Positions 51,685 to 61,008 of a stretch of 64,000 nt of DNA are shown piece by piece; the first letter of the stretch is position 1; each line of letters starts with the position of its first letter. A program made the translations under genes and the position numbers. This DNA is from Olsenella_K sp050953285 (lineage in GTDB: Bacteria > Actinomycetota > Coriobacteriia > Coriobacteriales > Atopobiaceae): the NCBI GenBank assembly GCA_050953285.1, contig JBMNMK010000002.1, positions 496,001 through 560,000 of the forward strand, given 5' to 3'. Below the pieces are notes generated by a model. That model saw only the letters and a program-made list of their open reading frames with translations. It did not search any database and was not told where the DNA came from.

Positions 51685-52329
51685 CTACCTCACTGCAGGC
51701 GCAGACGGCGCGGACGCAGATGGCGCAGGCGCAGCCGCGGCAGCCACGAAGGCGCCCAGGAGCTCATCGTAGGTCTCATACGCTGCAAGATCAGGGTTTT
51801 CTCGCCTGATTTGATCTGTCGTGCAAAAGAGGAAGCCCGCCTTGGACGCGCGGATCATAGCCAGGTCATTGTACGAATCGCCGGTGGCAATGGTTTCAAG
51901 CCCGGCCGATTGCAGCGCGCGCACGGTGGTGAGCTTGGAGTCCTTGCAGCGCATCTTGATGCCCACCACATCGTTTCCCGACAGCACAAGCGAATTGCAG
52001 AGAATGGTTGGCCAGCCCAGCTTTTGCATGAGCGGGCGGGCAAATTCTTCAAACGTGTCCGAGATGATAACGACCTGCATCTGTTCGCGCAGGTGGGCGA
52101 GAAATTCTTGCGCTCCCGGCAGTGGATCGATGCCTGAGATCACCTCTTGTATCTCTTTGATGCCCAGTCCGTGCTGTGCGAGCGTGGCAATCCTGAAATC
52201 CATGAGCTTGTGGTAGTCGGGCTCGTCGCGCGTGGTGCGTCTGAGCTCGCTGATGTTGGTTGCATGGGCAAACTCAATCCAGATCTCTGGTACCAAGACG
52301 CCTTCAAGGTCTAAGCAGGCAATATTCAT
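51685..52329 (-). CDS. thrH: ThrH-type phosphoserine phosphatase / homoserine phosphotransferase
   Basis: This 214-residue HAD-superfamily enzyme starts MNIACLDLEGVLVPEIWIEF, where D-L-E-G replaces the usual D-x-D-G nucleophile motif; this is typical of ThrH. VIISDTFEEFARPLMQKLGW is motif II and ATGDSYNDLAMIRASKAG is motif IV. Known ThrH proteins release phosphate from phosphoserine and can pass it to homoserine. It lies between thrB and pip, 34 bp from thrB, so a link to threonine or serine synthesis is likely. A Ala/Pro/Ser-rich tail of about 20 residues at the C-terminus is extra. AAGGGA precedes ATG 52329. Confidence 0.85.
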   Translation of the reverse strand: MNIACLDLEGVLVPEIWIEFAHATNISELRRTTRDEPDYHKLMDFRIATLAQHGLGIKEIQEVISGIDPLPGAQEFLAHLREQMQVVIISDTFEEFARPLMQKLGWPTILCNSLVLSGNDVVGIKMRCKDSKLTTVRALQSAGLETIATGDSYNDLAMIRASKAGFLFCTTDQIRRENPDLAAYETYDELLGAFVAAAAAPAPSASAPSAPAVR

Positions 52330-52363
52330 GATCAGTCCCTTCTGGTATGTGCAAGAGCGGATG

Positions 52364-53290
52364 CTAGAGGGTATGGAACCTGACACCGTGAGGATCTGCT
52401 GCCAAGGTTTTTATCCACGCGGCAGGCGCCTCGTGCTTGAGGGTCTCTTCAAGCTTTGGGGTGCGGGCCACATCCGTGATAGCAAGCATGGTAGCGCCCG
52501 AGCCAGAGATGAGAAAAGCAGCAGCGTCAGAGGCATATGCGCACGCTTTGAGTCGCTCAAAATCCGGGATGAGGGCTGCGCGAAAGGGCTCATGCAACCT
52601 ATCGTGCGCGGCGCGGGACAAAAGCTCCAAATTGCCGGTGGCCAGGGCCTCAACGGTGGCAACGCAGCGTCCCATCTGCCAGATAGCGGTATTAGTTGGG
52701 ATGTGCTCAGGAATGACCTTGCGGGCATCTTCCGTACGTACTTGGTAGGGAGGGGCTATAGCAATAAACCTGAGCGTTGGATCAACGTCGCGCCGGATGG
52801 GGTATGCCTTGCCCTCTTCTACAAAGGTGGAAACCAGGCCGCCCAAGATAGCGGGAGCCACGTTGTCAGGATGTCCTTCAAGTGCTAAGGCCAGCTCAAG
52901 CGTGAGCTTGGGGTCATAGCTCAGCCCGTGGAGGAGCTGTGCCGCCACCAGACCTGCCACCACGCAGGTAGAGCTCGATCCAAGCCCGCCTGACGTGGGG
53001 ATATCAGAATCAATGGCTATGCGGAGCTTGGAAGGCGTATGGCCAAGCGCCGCGCAACCCGTGCAATATGAGGTCCACACCAGGTTGTCCGTACCTTGGT
53101 ACTGCGCAGGACAGCCCACAATCTCCAGCTCATCTGCGCGGGCAAAAGAAAAGCGTGCTGTGAGACCCAGCGCAAGCCCCAAGACATCAAAGCCCACGCC
53201 CAGGTTTGCCGAGGTAGCACTGACGCACACATCGAGCTCATAGCCCGGCCGATACATATTCTGACCAGCGCACATATCGCCCATGGACAT
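52364..53290 (-). CDS. thrB: Homoserine kinase
   Basis: This 308-residue GHMP kinase phosphorylates homoserine to O-phosphohomoserine. The ATP-binding motif is DSDIPTSGGLGSSSTCVVAG near residue 100 (P-x-x-x-G-L-G-S-S). The N-terminus has VSATSANLGVGFDVLGLALG (motif 1) and the C-terminus ISGSGATMLAITD (motif 3). The start is the ATG overlapping the thrC stop (TGATG); an in-frame GTG lies 3 bp upstream. It follows thrC directly and precedes thrH. Confidence 0.94.
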   Translation of the reverse strand: MSMGDMCAGQNMYRPGYELDVCVSATSANLGVGFDVLGLALGLTARFSFARADELEIVGCPAQYQGTDNLVWTSYCTGCAALGHTPSKLRIAIDSDIPTSGGLGSSSTCVVAGLVAAQLLHGLSYDPKLTLELALALEGHPDNVAPAILGGLVSTFVEEGKAYPIRRDVDPTLRFIAIAPPYQVRTEDARKVIPEHIPTNTAIWQMGRCVATVEALATGNLELLSRAAHDRLHEPFRAALIPDFERLKACAYASDAAAFLISGSGATMLAITDVARTPKLEETLKHEAPAAWIKTLAADPHGVRFHTL

Positions 53291-54780
53291 CACTTGGAAA
53301 AGATCTTGGCAGCGGATGCTTCCACAAAAGCACCCATCTCCTGGCGATCACACACGCTTGGGTGCAGCTCATCCAGCTCACGCAAAGAGGCAAGTGGGGC
53401 AGGTACACTTACGCCCGTGATCTTCTCAAGCAGGTCCATGCAGGCAAACCCATCCATACCTGCGGTGTTCTGGCCCAGAGCAACAAGTACATCCTGTGAG
53501 AACTTGTAGGGAGAAGCTGTCGAGAGGCAGATGCGCTGTCTGCCCTCACGGGGCAGCGCATCAAGGACGCACTTGGCCACAGCCGTGTGGGTGTCTATGA
53601 GCACGTGCTCTGACTCCCAGGTGGAGCGGATGGTGGCGCGGGTCATGTCGTCGTCCGCACAGCCACAGGCAAAGGTTGCGCGCAGCTGCTGCAAGATCTT
53701 ATCGCCCAGCGCATAGGTACCGTCGATTGCCAGCCCATGCATGCAATGGGCGACAAACTCAACATCGCCCTCACTGATGTAGTAGAGCAGGCGCTCCACG
53801 TTGCTTGAGACAAGAATGTCCATGGAAGGAGAGATGGTCTTGTGAAACGCCCTGCGCCGATCGTAGACGCCCGTGGTGATGAAGTCCGTAAGCACGTTGT
53901 TTGCGTTTGATGCAACCACAAGCTTTCCCACGGGAAGCCCCAAGCGCTTGGCAAAGTAGCCGGCAAGTACGTCTCCAAAGTTGCCCGTGGGAACCACAAA
54001 GTCAACGGCATCGCCCAGCGTGACAGCGCCGCGTGCCACCAGCTGCGCGTACGCAAAGAGGTAGTAGCACACCTGTGGCACAAGTCGGCCTACGTTGATG
54101 GAGTTGGCACTGGAGAGCACGGTGTTGCTCTCCGCCAGCCGGCGCGCCAGATCCGCATCTTGGAAGATATGCTTGACCTCGGTCTGTGCGTCATCAAAGT
54201 TGCCACGGATACCGCAGACAGCAACGTTGTTGCCGCGCTGGGTCACCATCTGCAGGCGCTGGATGTCAGACACCTTGCCGGCCGGGTAAAACACGCTCAC
54301 GCCGCAGCCCTCGACGTCCTTAAAGCCCTCAAGCGCGGCTTTTCCAGTATCTCCCGATGTTGCGGTGACAATCATCACATTGCCCGCATGGGCGCTCGTG
54401 CGCGCAACGCTCATAAGGCGCGGCAGCATCTGGAGCGCCACATCCTTAAATGCGCAGGTAGGACCATGGAAGAGCTCCAAGAGCCAGTCGTTTCCCAGGG
54501 GCGTGATAGGCGTGATGTCGGGCGTATCAAACGTATTGGTATAGGCACCTTCTACACACGCGGCAATCTCTTCTGGTGCATATTCGGGCAAGAGATGCAA
54601 AAGCGTGGTCTGTGCAATCTCCAGGTAGGTTTGCGTGACCATCTGCGCAATGTCGAGCTTTTCATCCAAAAGCGAATCGCAGACATACAGCCCACCGTCT
54701 GGTGCAATTCCATTGAGAATTGCTTGCTTACTTGTTACAGCTTTGTCGATACTTCTTGTGCTGTGGTAAAAAGTGCTCAC
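53290..54780 (-). CDS. thrC: Threonine synthase
   Basis: This 496-residue pyridoxal-phosphate enzyme converts O-phosphohomoserine to threonine. The PLP-lysine motif is ELFHGPTCAFKDVALQMLPR near residue 110, and IVTATSGDTGKAALEGFKDV binds the cofactor phosphate. The N-terminus (YHSTRSIDKAVTSKQAILNG, APDGGLYV) is typical of bacterial ThrC of the long type. Length is normal. It heads the leftward thr operon and is divergent from hom across 111 bp, where both promoters must lie. Confidence 0.95.
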   Translation of the reverse strand: MSTFYHSTRSIDKAVTSKQAILNGIAPDGGLYVCDSLLDEKLDIAQMVTQTYLEIAQTTLLHLLPEYAPEEIAACVEGAYTNTFDTPDITPITPLGNDWLLELFHGPTCAFKDVALQMLPRLMSVARTSAHAGNVMIVTATSGDTGKAALEGFKDVEGCGVSVFYPAGKVSDIQRLQMVTQRGNNVAVCGIRGNFDDAQTEVKHIFQDADLARRLAESNTVLSSANSINVGRLVPQVCYYLFAYAQLVARGAVTLGDAVDFVVPTGNFGDVLAGYFAKRLGLPVGKLVVASNANNVLTDFITTGVYDRRRAFHKTISPSMDILVSSNVERLLYYISEGDVEFVAHCMHGLAIDGTYALGDKILQQLRATFACGCADDDMTRATIRSTWESEHVLIDTHTAVAKCVLDALPREGRQRICLSTASPYKFSQDVLVALGQNTAGMDGFACMDLLEKITGVSVPAPLASLRELDELHPSVCDRQEMGAFVEASAAKIFSK

Positions 54781-54891
54781 GCTGCACTCCTTGCTCTTAG
54801 GCTACCGTGTTGCATGTGCATCATAGAATACGCCAACGCATTTGAGCTTGAGCGGCGGGAGAGTGTCACACGTTAGAAAGATTGGGGATAG

Positions 54892-56025
54892 ATGAAGATA
54901 GCAGTTCTGGGGTATGGCACGGTTGGCCAGGGCGTTACCTCAATAGTTGACTCCTATATTGACTCCGTAGAAGTGTCAAAGATACTCGATCTTCCTGACC
55001 GGTGTACACAGCCGCGCATGACATCAGATTTTGAAACCATCGTGGGCGATAAGAACATCGAGGTTGTGGTGGAGTGCATGGGCGGCTTGGAGCCGGCGCA
55101 CACCTTCATCTCTCGCGCACTCGCTGCGGGCAAGAGCGTGGTGACGTCCAACAAAGCCGTGGTGGCAGAGTATTTTGCGGAGTTTGTTGCACTGGCACGT
55201 ACCCATGGTGTGGGGCTTTTCATAGAGGCTTCTGTGGGCGGTGGCATTCCCTGGATTGCAGGGGTAGAGAAGGCGCGCCGTATAGATGAGATCACGAGCT
55301 TCTCTGGCATCATGAATGGCACCACCAACTACATCATAGATTCCATGGCCAAAGAAGGTTTGGATTTTGATGTAGCTTTGGGACGTGCTCAGGAACTTGG
55401 CTATGCAGAGAGAGATCCTACGGCAGATATAGATGGCATAGATGTACGCAATAAGACCATCATCTCCGCAAGTGTTGCCTTCAATGTGGCATGCACCAAA
55501 GATGTGCCAGTGAGCGGCATTCGCACGCTTACCAAGCGTGACATGCTCATGTTTGAGAACAAGGGCTTAAAGGTCAAGCTCTTGGGCAGAGGCGTTGCAC
55601 AAGAGGGTCGCTATGCGGTGGCGGTCGAGCCGGTGGCGGTCTTGGCGGATTCTCTTGAGGCAGCGGTGCCGCAGAATTTCAACCTGGTATCGCTGGAAGG
55701 TCAGACGGTAGGTCCGCTCAAGTTCTACGGCCAGGGAGCAGGAAGTCTTCCCACCGGAAACGCTATGGTGCAAGATGTGCTGGACGCGCAAGAGGGCAGG
55801 TTGCCAAGCTATAGTTTTTCTCGCCCACTGACATATGATCCAAGCCTACTGACCAGCAATTATGTGTATCGCACCAGCGTTGATGCGCCACGGGATGCTG
55901 AATGGTATGCATCGGGCGCATGGAGGCTTGACCATCTGACGGCCAAAGAGGCGCGAGAGATCTATACCAAGGTGCTCGCAAAGGATCCTGCGGCGTTTAT
56001 GGCCGCTCTTGCCAGGGAGGCGTAG
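54892..56025 (+). CDS. hom: Homoserine dehydrogenase
   Basis: This 377-residue NAD(P)-dependent enzyme reduces aspartate semialdehyde to homoserine. The Rossmann motif is AVLGYGTVGQGVTSIVDSYI. The catalytic region has NGTTNYIIDSM and ELGYAERDPTADIDGIDVRN with the conserved Lys/Asp residues. It lacks the C-terminal ACT domain present in many homologues, so feedback inhibition by threonine may be absent or indirect. It is the first gene of hom-lysC-asd and ends 1 bp before the lysC start. GGGGATAG precedes ATG. Confidence 0.94.
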   Translation: MKIAVLGYGTVGQGVTSIVDSYIDSVEVSKILDLPDRCTQPRMTSDFETIVGDKNIEVVVECMGGLEPAHTFISRALAAGKSVVTSNKAVVAEYFAEFVALARTHGVGLFIEASVGGGIPWIAGVEKARRIDEITSFSGIMNGTTNYIIDSMAKEGLDFDVALGRAQELGYAERDPTADIDGIDVRNKTIISASVAFNVACTKDVPVSGIRTLTKRDMLMFENKGLKVKLLGRGVAQEGRYAVAVEPVAVLADSLEAAVPQNFNLVSLEGQTVGPLKFYGQGAGSLPTGNAMVQDVLDAQEGRLPSYSFSRPLTYDPSLLTSNYVYRTSVDAPRDAEWYASGAWRLDHLTAKEAREIYTKVLAKDPAAFMAALAREA

Positions 56026-56026
56026 C

Positions 56027-57370
56027 GTGATTAAGGTTGCAAAATTTGGCGGCTCAAGCGTTTGTGATGCGGAGCAGTTCAAGAAGGTAAAGAGCATTGT
56101 GGCGTCAGATCCTGAGCGCCGTTTTGTGGTCGTGTCAGCTGCTGGCAAGCGCCGCCCGGGCGACAACAAGATCACTGACCTGCTGCTTTTGGTAAACGCC
56201 CACATTGAGTATCACGTGGACTGCACGTCTCTTCTGGCCACCATCGAGGGGCGTTTTATGGAGATTGCCCACGAGCTTAACCTGAGCTTCCCTGTGGCAG
56301 ATGAGTTTGCGCACTTTATTGAGAACATCAAGAGCTACTCTCCCGAATATATCGTCTCACGCGGAGAGTGGTTTACCGGCCAGCTCATGGCAGAGTATCT
56401 GGGGCTGCCTTTTGTGGACGCAGCGGATGTGGTGATCTTTCACCACGACGGCACCGTGGATATGCAGCGCACGCAGACCAAACTGCGTGAGGCGGTGGTA
56501 CGCACTAACGGCAGATTCTTGCTGCCGGGATTTTATGGCGCCACGGTAGACGGTGCCATCAAGCTCTTCAAGAGAGGTGGCGGTGACATATCCGGCGCTA
56601 TTCTTGCACGTTGTCTTGACGCGGGGCTGTATGAGAACTGGACGGATGTCTCTGGCTTTCTGGCGGCAGACCCCAGGATTGTGGAAAGCCCGCGTGGCAT
56701 TCACCGCATCACGTTTGAAGAGATGCGCGAGCTCTCCTACATGGGCGCGTCGGTGCTGCAAGAAGAGGCCATTTTCCCGGTGCGCGAAGTCAACATCCCC
56801 ATCCAGATAAAGAATACTAACCAGCCGGATGACTCGGGCACGATCATCCGTGAAACTGCAGGTGAGCATGCTCGTGAACACCTCATTACGGGCATTGCGG
56901 GCAAGAAGGATTTTCTGGCGGTACACGTGCAGAAGGCACACATGTCAAATGAGGTGGGTACGGTCCGCAAGGCGCTTACCATCTTTGAGCGCTACGGCGT
57001 CTCCATTGAGCACATTCCAACCGGCGTGGACTCGTTTGCGGTGGTGGTCAACGGCGCCGACGTAAAGGACAACATCTACTCGGTGATTGCCGATATCCAG
57101 CATGAGATTCAACCCGATACGGTCAAGGTGGTCGATGGCCTGGCGCTCATCTCCGTGGTTGGCCGCAACATGAGCCGCCGCGCCGGAACCTCGGGCATGA
57201 TCTTTGGGGCGCTGGGCAAGGCGGGCATCAATATTAGAATGATCACCCAGTCATCGCAGGAGATTAGCATCATTTTGGGCGTCAATAACACGGATTTTGA
57301 GCGCGCCATCAAAGTCATCTATGACACCTTTGGCGACGCCGTGGTTCTCTCGGACGGCCACGCGGTATAG
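56027..57370 (+). CDS. lysC: Aspartate kinase
   Basis: This 447-residue enzyme phosphorylates aspartate, the first step of lysine, threonine and methionine synthesis. The N-terminus KVAKFGGSSVCDAEQFKKVK is the family signature. LPGFYGATVDGAIKLFKRGG (G-G-S-D equivalent) and WTDVSGFLAADPRIVESPRG form the active site. Two ACT domains (about 310-375 and 385-440) follow, with IRMITQSSQEISIILGVNN in the second. GTG 56027 follows GGGAGG and overlaps no coding sequence; it lies 1 bp after hom. Confidence 0.95.
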   Translation: MIKVAKFGGSSVCDAEQFKKVKSIVASDPERRFVVVSAAGKRRPGDNKITDLLLLVNAHIEYHVDCTSLLATIEGRFMEIAHELNLSFPVADEFAHFIENIKSYSPEYIVSRGEWFTGQLMAEYLGLPFVDAADVVIFHHDGTVDMQRTQTKLREAVVRTNGRFLLPGFYGATVDGAIKLFKRGGGDISGAILARCLDAGLYENWTDVSGFLAADPRIVESPRGIHRITFEEMRELSYMGASVLQEEAIFPVREVNIPIQIKNTNQPDDSGTIIRETAGEHAREHLITGIAGKKDFLAVHVQKAHMSNEVGTVRKALTIFERYGVSIEHIPTGVDSFAVVVNGADVKDNIYSVIADIQHEIQPDTVKVVDGLALISVVGRNMSRRAGTSGMIFGALGKAGINIRMITQSSQEISIILGVNNTDFERAIKVIYDTFGDAVVLSDGHAV

Positions 57371-57382
57371 CTGGAGAGCTGT

Positions 57383-57418
57383 AGGGCTGCAGGTTGCAGG
57401 GCTGCAGGTTGCAGGGCT
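57383..57418. repeat. Tandem 15-bp repeat between lysC and asd
   Basis: AGGGCTGCAGGTTGC occurs twice plus a partial third unit. It lies in the 118-bp gap before asd, ahead of a region with TACGTACACATATATACGTG. Copy number could vary by slippage. Confidence 0.65.
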
Positions 57419-57488
57419 CACGATTTGTCAGAGCACGCGTACGTACACATATATACGTGCGGATTAACGTGCGGATAAGGAGCATTCA

Positions 57489-58499
57489 ATGGGCGATAAA
57501 GTCGTTGCTATCCTGGGTGCCACGGGTGTGGTAGGCAGCCAGATGATGCGTTGCTTGGAGGAGCGCAACTTTCCGGTAAAGAAGCTGGTGCCGCTGGCGA
57601 GCGCTCATTCTGTGGGCAAGACCGTCCGCTTTGCTGGCGAGGATATCCCCGTGGTTGAGGCCAAGGCCGAAAACTTTGAGGGCGTCGATATTGTTCTGGG
57701 CGCCGCAGGAGATGAAATTGCCAAAGAGCTCTTGCCTAAGGCAGCGGCACGCGGAGCAGTTGTGGTGGATAACTCTCATGCCTTTAGACTTGACCCCAAG
57801 GTTCCGCTGGTGATTCCTGAGATCAACCCAGAAGATATTGCCAACCACCCCAAAAATATCATTGCAAACCCCAATTGCGCCACCATCATAGGGCTGGTTG
57901 CCATTTGGCCGCTCCATGTAAAAGCGCAGCTCAAACGTGTTATCGTTTCCACCTATCAAGCTGCATCGGGCGCAGGTATGCCAGGTCTTAGAGAGCTTGA
58001 ACGTGAGATGGCCGCAGTTGTTTCTGGTGCTGAGATGGGCAAAACCGATCCTTTTGCGTACCAGCTTGCCGCCAATCTCATCCCACAGATTGGTGGTTTC
58101 AAGGATTGGGATTACACGTCTGAGGAACTCAAGATGCAAAATGAGGGCAGAAAGATCATGCATCTGCCTGATATCAGAATCAATTGCACCTGCGTGCGCG
58201 TGCCCGTTATGCGCTCACATTCTGAGTCCATCACCTGTGAGTTTGAGAAGCCTCTGACGCCGGATGAGGCGCGCGATATCCTGGCGGGAGCAGCGGGCGT
58301 CAAGCTGGTGGATAACCCCTCTAAGCTGCGCTATCCCATGCCGCTTGACACATCAGATCAGGACTTAGTCTATGTTGGTAGAATTCGCAAGGACATCTCT
58401 GCGCCAGATGGTGTGAGTGCGCTGACGCTGTGGTGCGCAGGAGATCAGATCCGCAAAGGTGCTGCCACCAATGCGGTTCAGATTGCAGAGCTGCTCTAG
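57489..58499 (+). CDS. asd: Aspartate-semialdehyde dehydrogenase
   Basis: This 336-residue enzyme reduces aspartyl phosphate to aspartate semialdehyde with NADPH. The NADP motif is VAILGATGVVGSQMMRCLEE. The catalytic Cys is in IANPNCATIIGLVA near residue 129, and the catalytic His region is VPVMRSHSESITCEFEKPL near residue 240. YQAASGAGMPGLRELEREM is a further signature. It follows lysC by 118 bp on the same strand. ATAAGGAG precedes ATG. Confidence 0.95.
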   Translation: MGDKVVAILGATGVVGSQMMRCLEERNFPVKKLVPLASAHSVGKTVRFAGEDIPVVEAKAENFEGVDIVLGAAGDEIAKELLPKAAARGAVVVDNSHAFRLDPKVPLVIPEINPEDIANHPKNIIANPNCATIIGLVAIWPLHVKAQLKRVIVSTYQAASGAGMPGLRELEREMAAVVSGAEMGKTDPFAYQLAANLIPQIGGFKDWDYTSEELKMQNEGRKIMHLPDIRINCTCVRVPVMRSHSESITCEFEKPLTPDEARDILAGAAGVKLVDNPSKLRYPMPLDTSDQDLVYVGRIRKDISAPDGVSALTLWCAGDQIRKGAATNAVQIAELL

Positions 58500-58514
58500 G
58501 GTTCAGGTTAGGTT

Positions 58515-59285
58515 TTAGTCTTCTGCGCGGCTCAAGAAGGCGCGGGTGCGCTCGTCCTGAGGGTGCTCAATCACGTCTTCTGGGCTGCCTTCTTCTACAA
58601 TCTGACCGTCGAAGAGCAAACATACTCTGTCAGAAACCGAGCGTGCAAAACCTATCTCGTGCGTGACAATGCAGATAGCCATGCCCTCTTGCGCAAGTTC
58701 GCGCATGAGCGTTTGCATGTCTGCGGTGAGCTTGGGGTCAAGCGCGGACGTCGCTTCATCAAAATAGATAACGTGCGGCCTCATACAGAGCGCACGGGCT
58801 ATGGCAACTCGTTGCTGCTGGCCACCGGAAAGCTGGTCAGGGACCTTATTGGCATGATCGGTCAGCTCCAGGCGCGCAAGTAATTCTCGCGCAGATGATT
58901 CAACTTCTTGTCTGTCTCTCTTCTGGACAATAATGGGGGCATCCATCACATTTTGAAGCACTGTGCGGTGCGGAAAGAGGTTGAAGTTTTGAAAGACAAT
59001 GCCAAAACGCATGCGTGCCTCTTTGATGGCTTCTGGCTTGTAGGTGCCATCGGGACTAATGACGTCCAGATCACCGTATGAGAACTGGCCAGCATCAAAA
59101 CGGTCAAGGAGCGTCATGCAGCGCAGCATGGTGGATTTGCCCGCACCAGAAGGACCTATGAGCGAAACGATCTCGCCTTCTTTAATGGTGAGAGAAACGT
59201 TTTTCAGTACCTCTTTATCTCCAAAGGATTTGCGCGCTTCTAAGACGGTAACAGCGGGGCGCGCACCTGTTTGATCAGACATCAT
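58515..59285 (-). CDS. Amino-acid ABC transporter ATP-binding protein (GlnQ/HisP type)
   Basis: This 256-residue ATPase powers a polar amino-acid importer. Walker A is SLIGPSGAGKSTMLRCMTLL, Q-loop GIVFQNFNLFPHRTVLQNVM, signature DQLSGGQQQRVAIARAL, Walker B HVIYFDEATSALDP and H-loop CIVTHEIGFARSVSDRV. The N-terminal part VTVLEARKSFGDKEVLKNVS is typical for this class. I chose the ATG at 59285 behind AGAAAGG. It is the last gene of the SBP-permease-ATPase operon on the minus strand. Confidence 0.93.
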   Translation of the reverse strand: MMSDQTGARPAVTVLEARKSFGDKEVLKNVSLTIKEGEIVSLIGPSGAGKSTMLRCMTLLDRFDAGQFSYGDLDVISPDGTYKPEAIKEARMRFGIVFQNFNLFPHRTVLQNVMDAPIIVQKRDRQEVESSARELLARLELTDHANKVPDQLSGGQQQRVAIARALCMRPHVIYFDEATSALDPKLTADMQTLMRELAQEGMAICIVTHEIGFARSVSDRVCLLFDGQIVEEGSPEDVIEHPQDERTRAFLSRAED

Positions 59286-59354
59286 ATGAACCTTTCTGCG
59301 CTCGATCTTCTGTGCTTGATCAGCATTTGGAACTCGTGGTGTGAAGTGAGCCAA

Positions 59355-60008
59355 TTAGTCGTGGTAGTAATTCAACTTCTTCTCTGCACGTCTGAGCAAG
59401 AACTCGATGAAGAGACAGGTCAGCCAGTAGATGAGTGCTGCAACAGCAAAGGGAACCATGCTTCTTTGGCTGGCGACAAGAGCGCGTGCGGTAGTAAACA
59501 TTTCTGCAACGCCGATGGAGAAGGCGAGTGATGTATCTTTTACCAGCGTCACGATCTCGTTTCCCATGGCAGGGAGGATACGCTTTACTACCTGCGGCAA
59601 GATGATGTAGCGAAAGGTCTGTGCAGGGGAGTAGCCAAGCACCTGGGCGGCCTCATATTGTCCGCGCGGAATGCTCTGGATTCCGGAACGATAGATCTCG
59701 GCAAAGTATGCTGCATAGTTCACCACAAATGAGATGAGACAGGCGGTAAACATATAGCTGGGGTCGGTTTTGATGCCAAAGACATAAAACGGTGCAAAAA
59801 AGACGGCAAACATCTGGAGCATCAAGGGCGTTCCGCGCATGAGCGAGATGTAGAGCCCAATGATCATGGAGAGAGGCTTTAGTTTGGAAAGTCTCCCCAG
59901 GACAACAGGTATGCCCAAGAGGCTTGCGCCAATCAGTGTTACAAAAAATATTTGGATTGACACGCCATAGCCCTGAATGAGCATGCCAGTCATGGTAGTG
60001 AGTTCCAT
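59355..60008 (-). CDS. Amino-acid ABC transporter permease (HisM/GlnP type)
   Basis: This 217-residue inner-membrane permease has about five helices. The EAA loop motif is QYEAAQVLGYSPAQTFRYII then LPQVVKRILPAMGNEIVTLV. The N-terminal helix (GYGVSIQIFFVTLIGASLLG) and the YISLMRGTPLMLQMF stretch are typical of the polar amino-acid uptake family. It lies between the binding protein and the ATPase. An RNA hairpin separates it from the binding-protein gene. Confidence 0.93.
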   Translation of the reverse strand: MELTTMTGMLIQGYGVSIQIFFVTLIGASLLGIPVVLGRLSKLKPLSMIIGLYISLMRGTPLMLQMFAVFFAPFYVFGIKTDPSYMFTACLISFVVNYAAYFAEIYRSGIQSIPRGQYEAAQVLGYSPAQTFRYIILPQVVKRILPAMGNEIVTLVKDTSLAFSIGVAEMFTTARALVASQRSMVPFAVAALIYWLTCLFIEFLLRRAEKKLNYYHD

Positions 60009-60021
60009 ATGTCACCTCAAA

Positions 60022-60056
60022 ATGAACGGGCCTACGCATGCGTAAGACCCGTTCAT
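60022..60056 (-). terminator. Intra-operon hairpin between SBP and permease genes
   Basis: ATGAACGGG pairs with CCCGTTCAT and encloses the palindrome TACGCATGCGTA. On the minus strand it is followed by TTTTGAGG. It probably gives partial termination, so that the binding protein is made in excess, a common feature of ABC importer operons. Confidence 0.65.
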
Positions 60057-60072
60057 GTGCTAGAAGTTCTGC

Positions 60073-60957
60073 TTATGCGTTCGCCTTGGGGAGCACCCAC
60101 AGATCATAAGAAACGCCCTGGTCAGCGTACTTATCGCATAGCTCTTTTACCTTACCTTCTTGATCGAGTTCCTGAAGGTCTTTCTCGACGGTATCTGCCA
60201 GCATCTGACCCTCGTCGGTCTTTGCAAAGCCTACGCCGTAGTGCTCGGTATTGAGTGGCTCATCCAAGATCTTGTATTCGTCTGTACGGTCGCCGATGTT
60301 ATAGACTGCAACGGGATAGTCGATGGCCACCGCATCTGCAGTACCGTTCTCCAGCATCATGAATGCTGTGTTGTAGTTGGCAATGGTCTGAAGCTGGGCA
60401 AATGTAGCGCCAAGTTCCGCTTGGTCTCCGCCTTCTGAAAGAAGCTCAAGGGCGGCAGAATCACTTTGGGTAATAACGTTTTTGCCTGCCAGATCAGCTA
60501 GGGAGCTGATGTCAGATGAGGTGCTTACCACCATGACCTGACGGTTCTCCATGTAGGCATCGGTGAAGGCGTAGTCATCCTCGCGCGATTCCATGGTAAA
60601 ACCGTTCCAGATGCAGGTGATCTGGCCGCTTCCCAAGAGAGCGTCTTTTGCATCCCACGCAATAGGGTTCGGCGTGAAGGTCCAGCCTTCCTTCTCACAG
60701 ACCGCCTGGGCCAGATCAAGGTCGAAGCCAGCAAACTGACCGGAGTCATCTATGTAGCCATACGGCGGGAACTCCTGGTCAAAGCCAACGATGAAGTTGC
60801 CAGAGAAAGAGGAGGCATCAGAGGTCTGGTCGCTCGTGCTGTCTGTTCTGTTTGAAGCAGTGTTTCCGCAGGCAGTGAGGCCAAGTGTGGCGCAGGCAGA
60901 AAGAGCGCCAAAGGCATTGATGAATCCGCGACGAGAAAGCGAAGGTAAAGCACTCAT
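60073..60957 (-). CDS. Amino-acid ABC transporter substrate-binding lipoprotein
   Basis: This 294-residue extracellular lipoprotein belongs to SBP family 3. The N-terminus has MSALPSLSRRGFINAFGALS, with a twin-arginine-like SRRGF, then LTAC at the lipobox (lipid Cys about residue 30). The mature part starts with a Ser/Thr/Asp linker and shows VGFDQEFPPYGYIDDSGQFA, GFDLDLAQAVCEKEGW and MLENGTADAVAIDYPVAVYN, typical of polar amino-acid binding proteins. TAGGAGATACC precedes ATG. First gene of the operon; the operator region lies just upstream. Confidence 0.93.
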   Translation of the reverse strand: MSALPSLSRRGFINAFGALSACATLGLTACGNTASNRTDSTSDQTSDASSFSGNFIVGFDQEFPPYGYIDDSGQFAGFDLDLAQAVCEKEGWTFTPNPIAWDAKDALLGSGQITCIWNGFTMESREDDYAFTDAYMENRQVMVVSTSSDISSLADLAGKNVITQSDSAALELLSEGGDQAELGATFAQLQTIANYNTAFMMLENGTADAVAIDYPVAVYNIGDRTDEYKILDEPLNTEHYGVGFAKTDEGQMLADTVEKDLQELDQEGKVKELCDKYADQGVSYDLWVLPKANA

Positions 60958-61008
60958 GGTATCTCCTATCTAGAACATCAACTGGTACTCAGTGGTGCGT
61001 GGCTGGCA

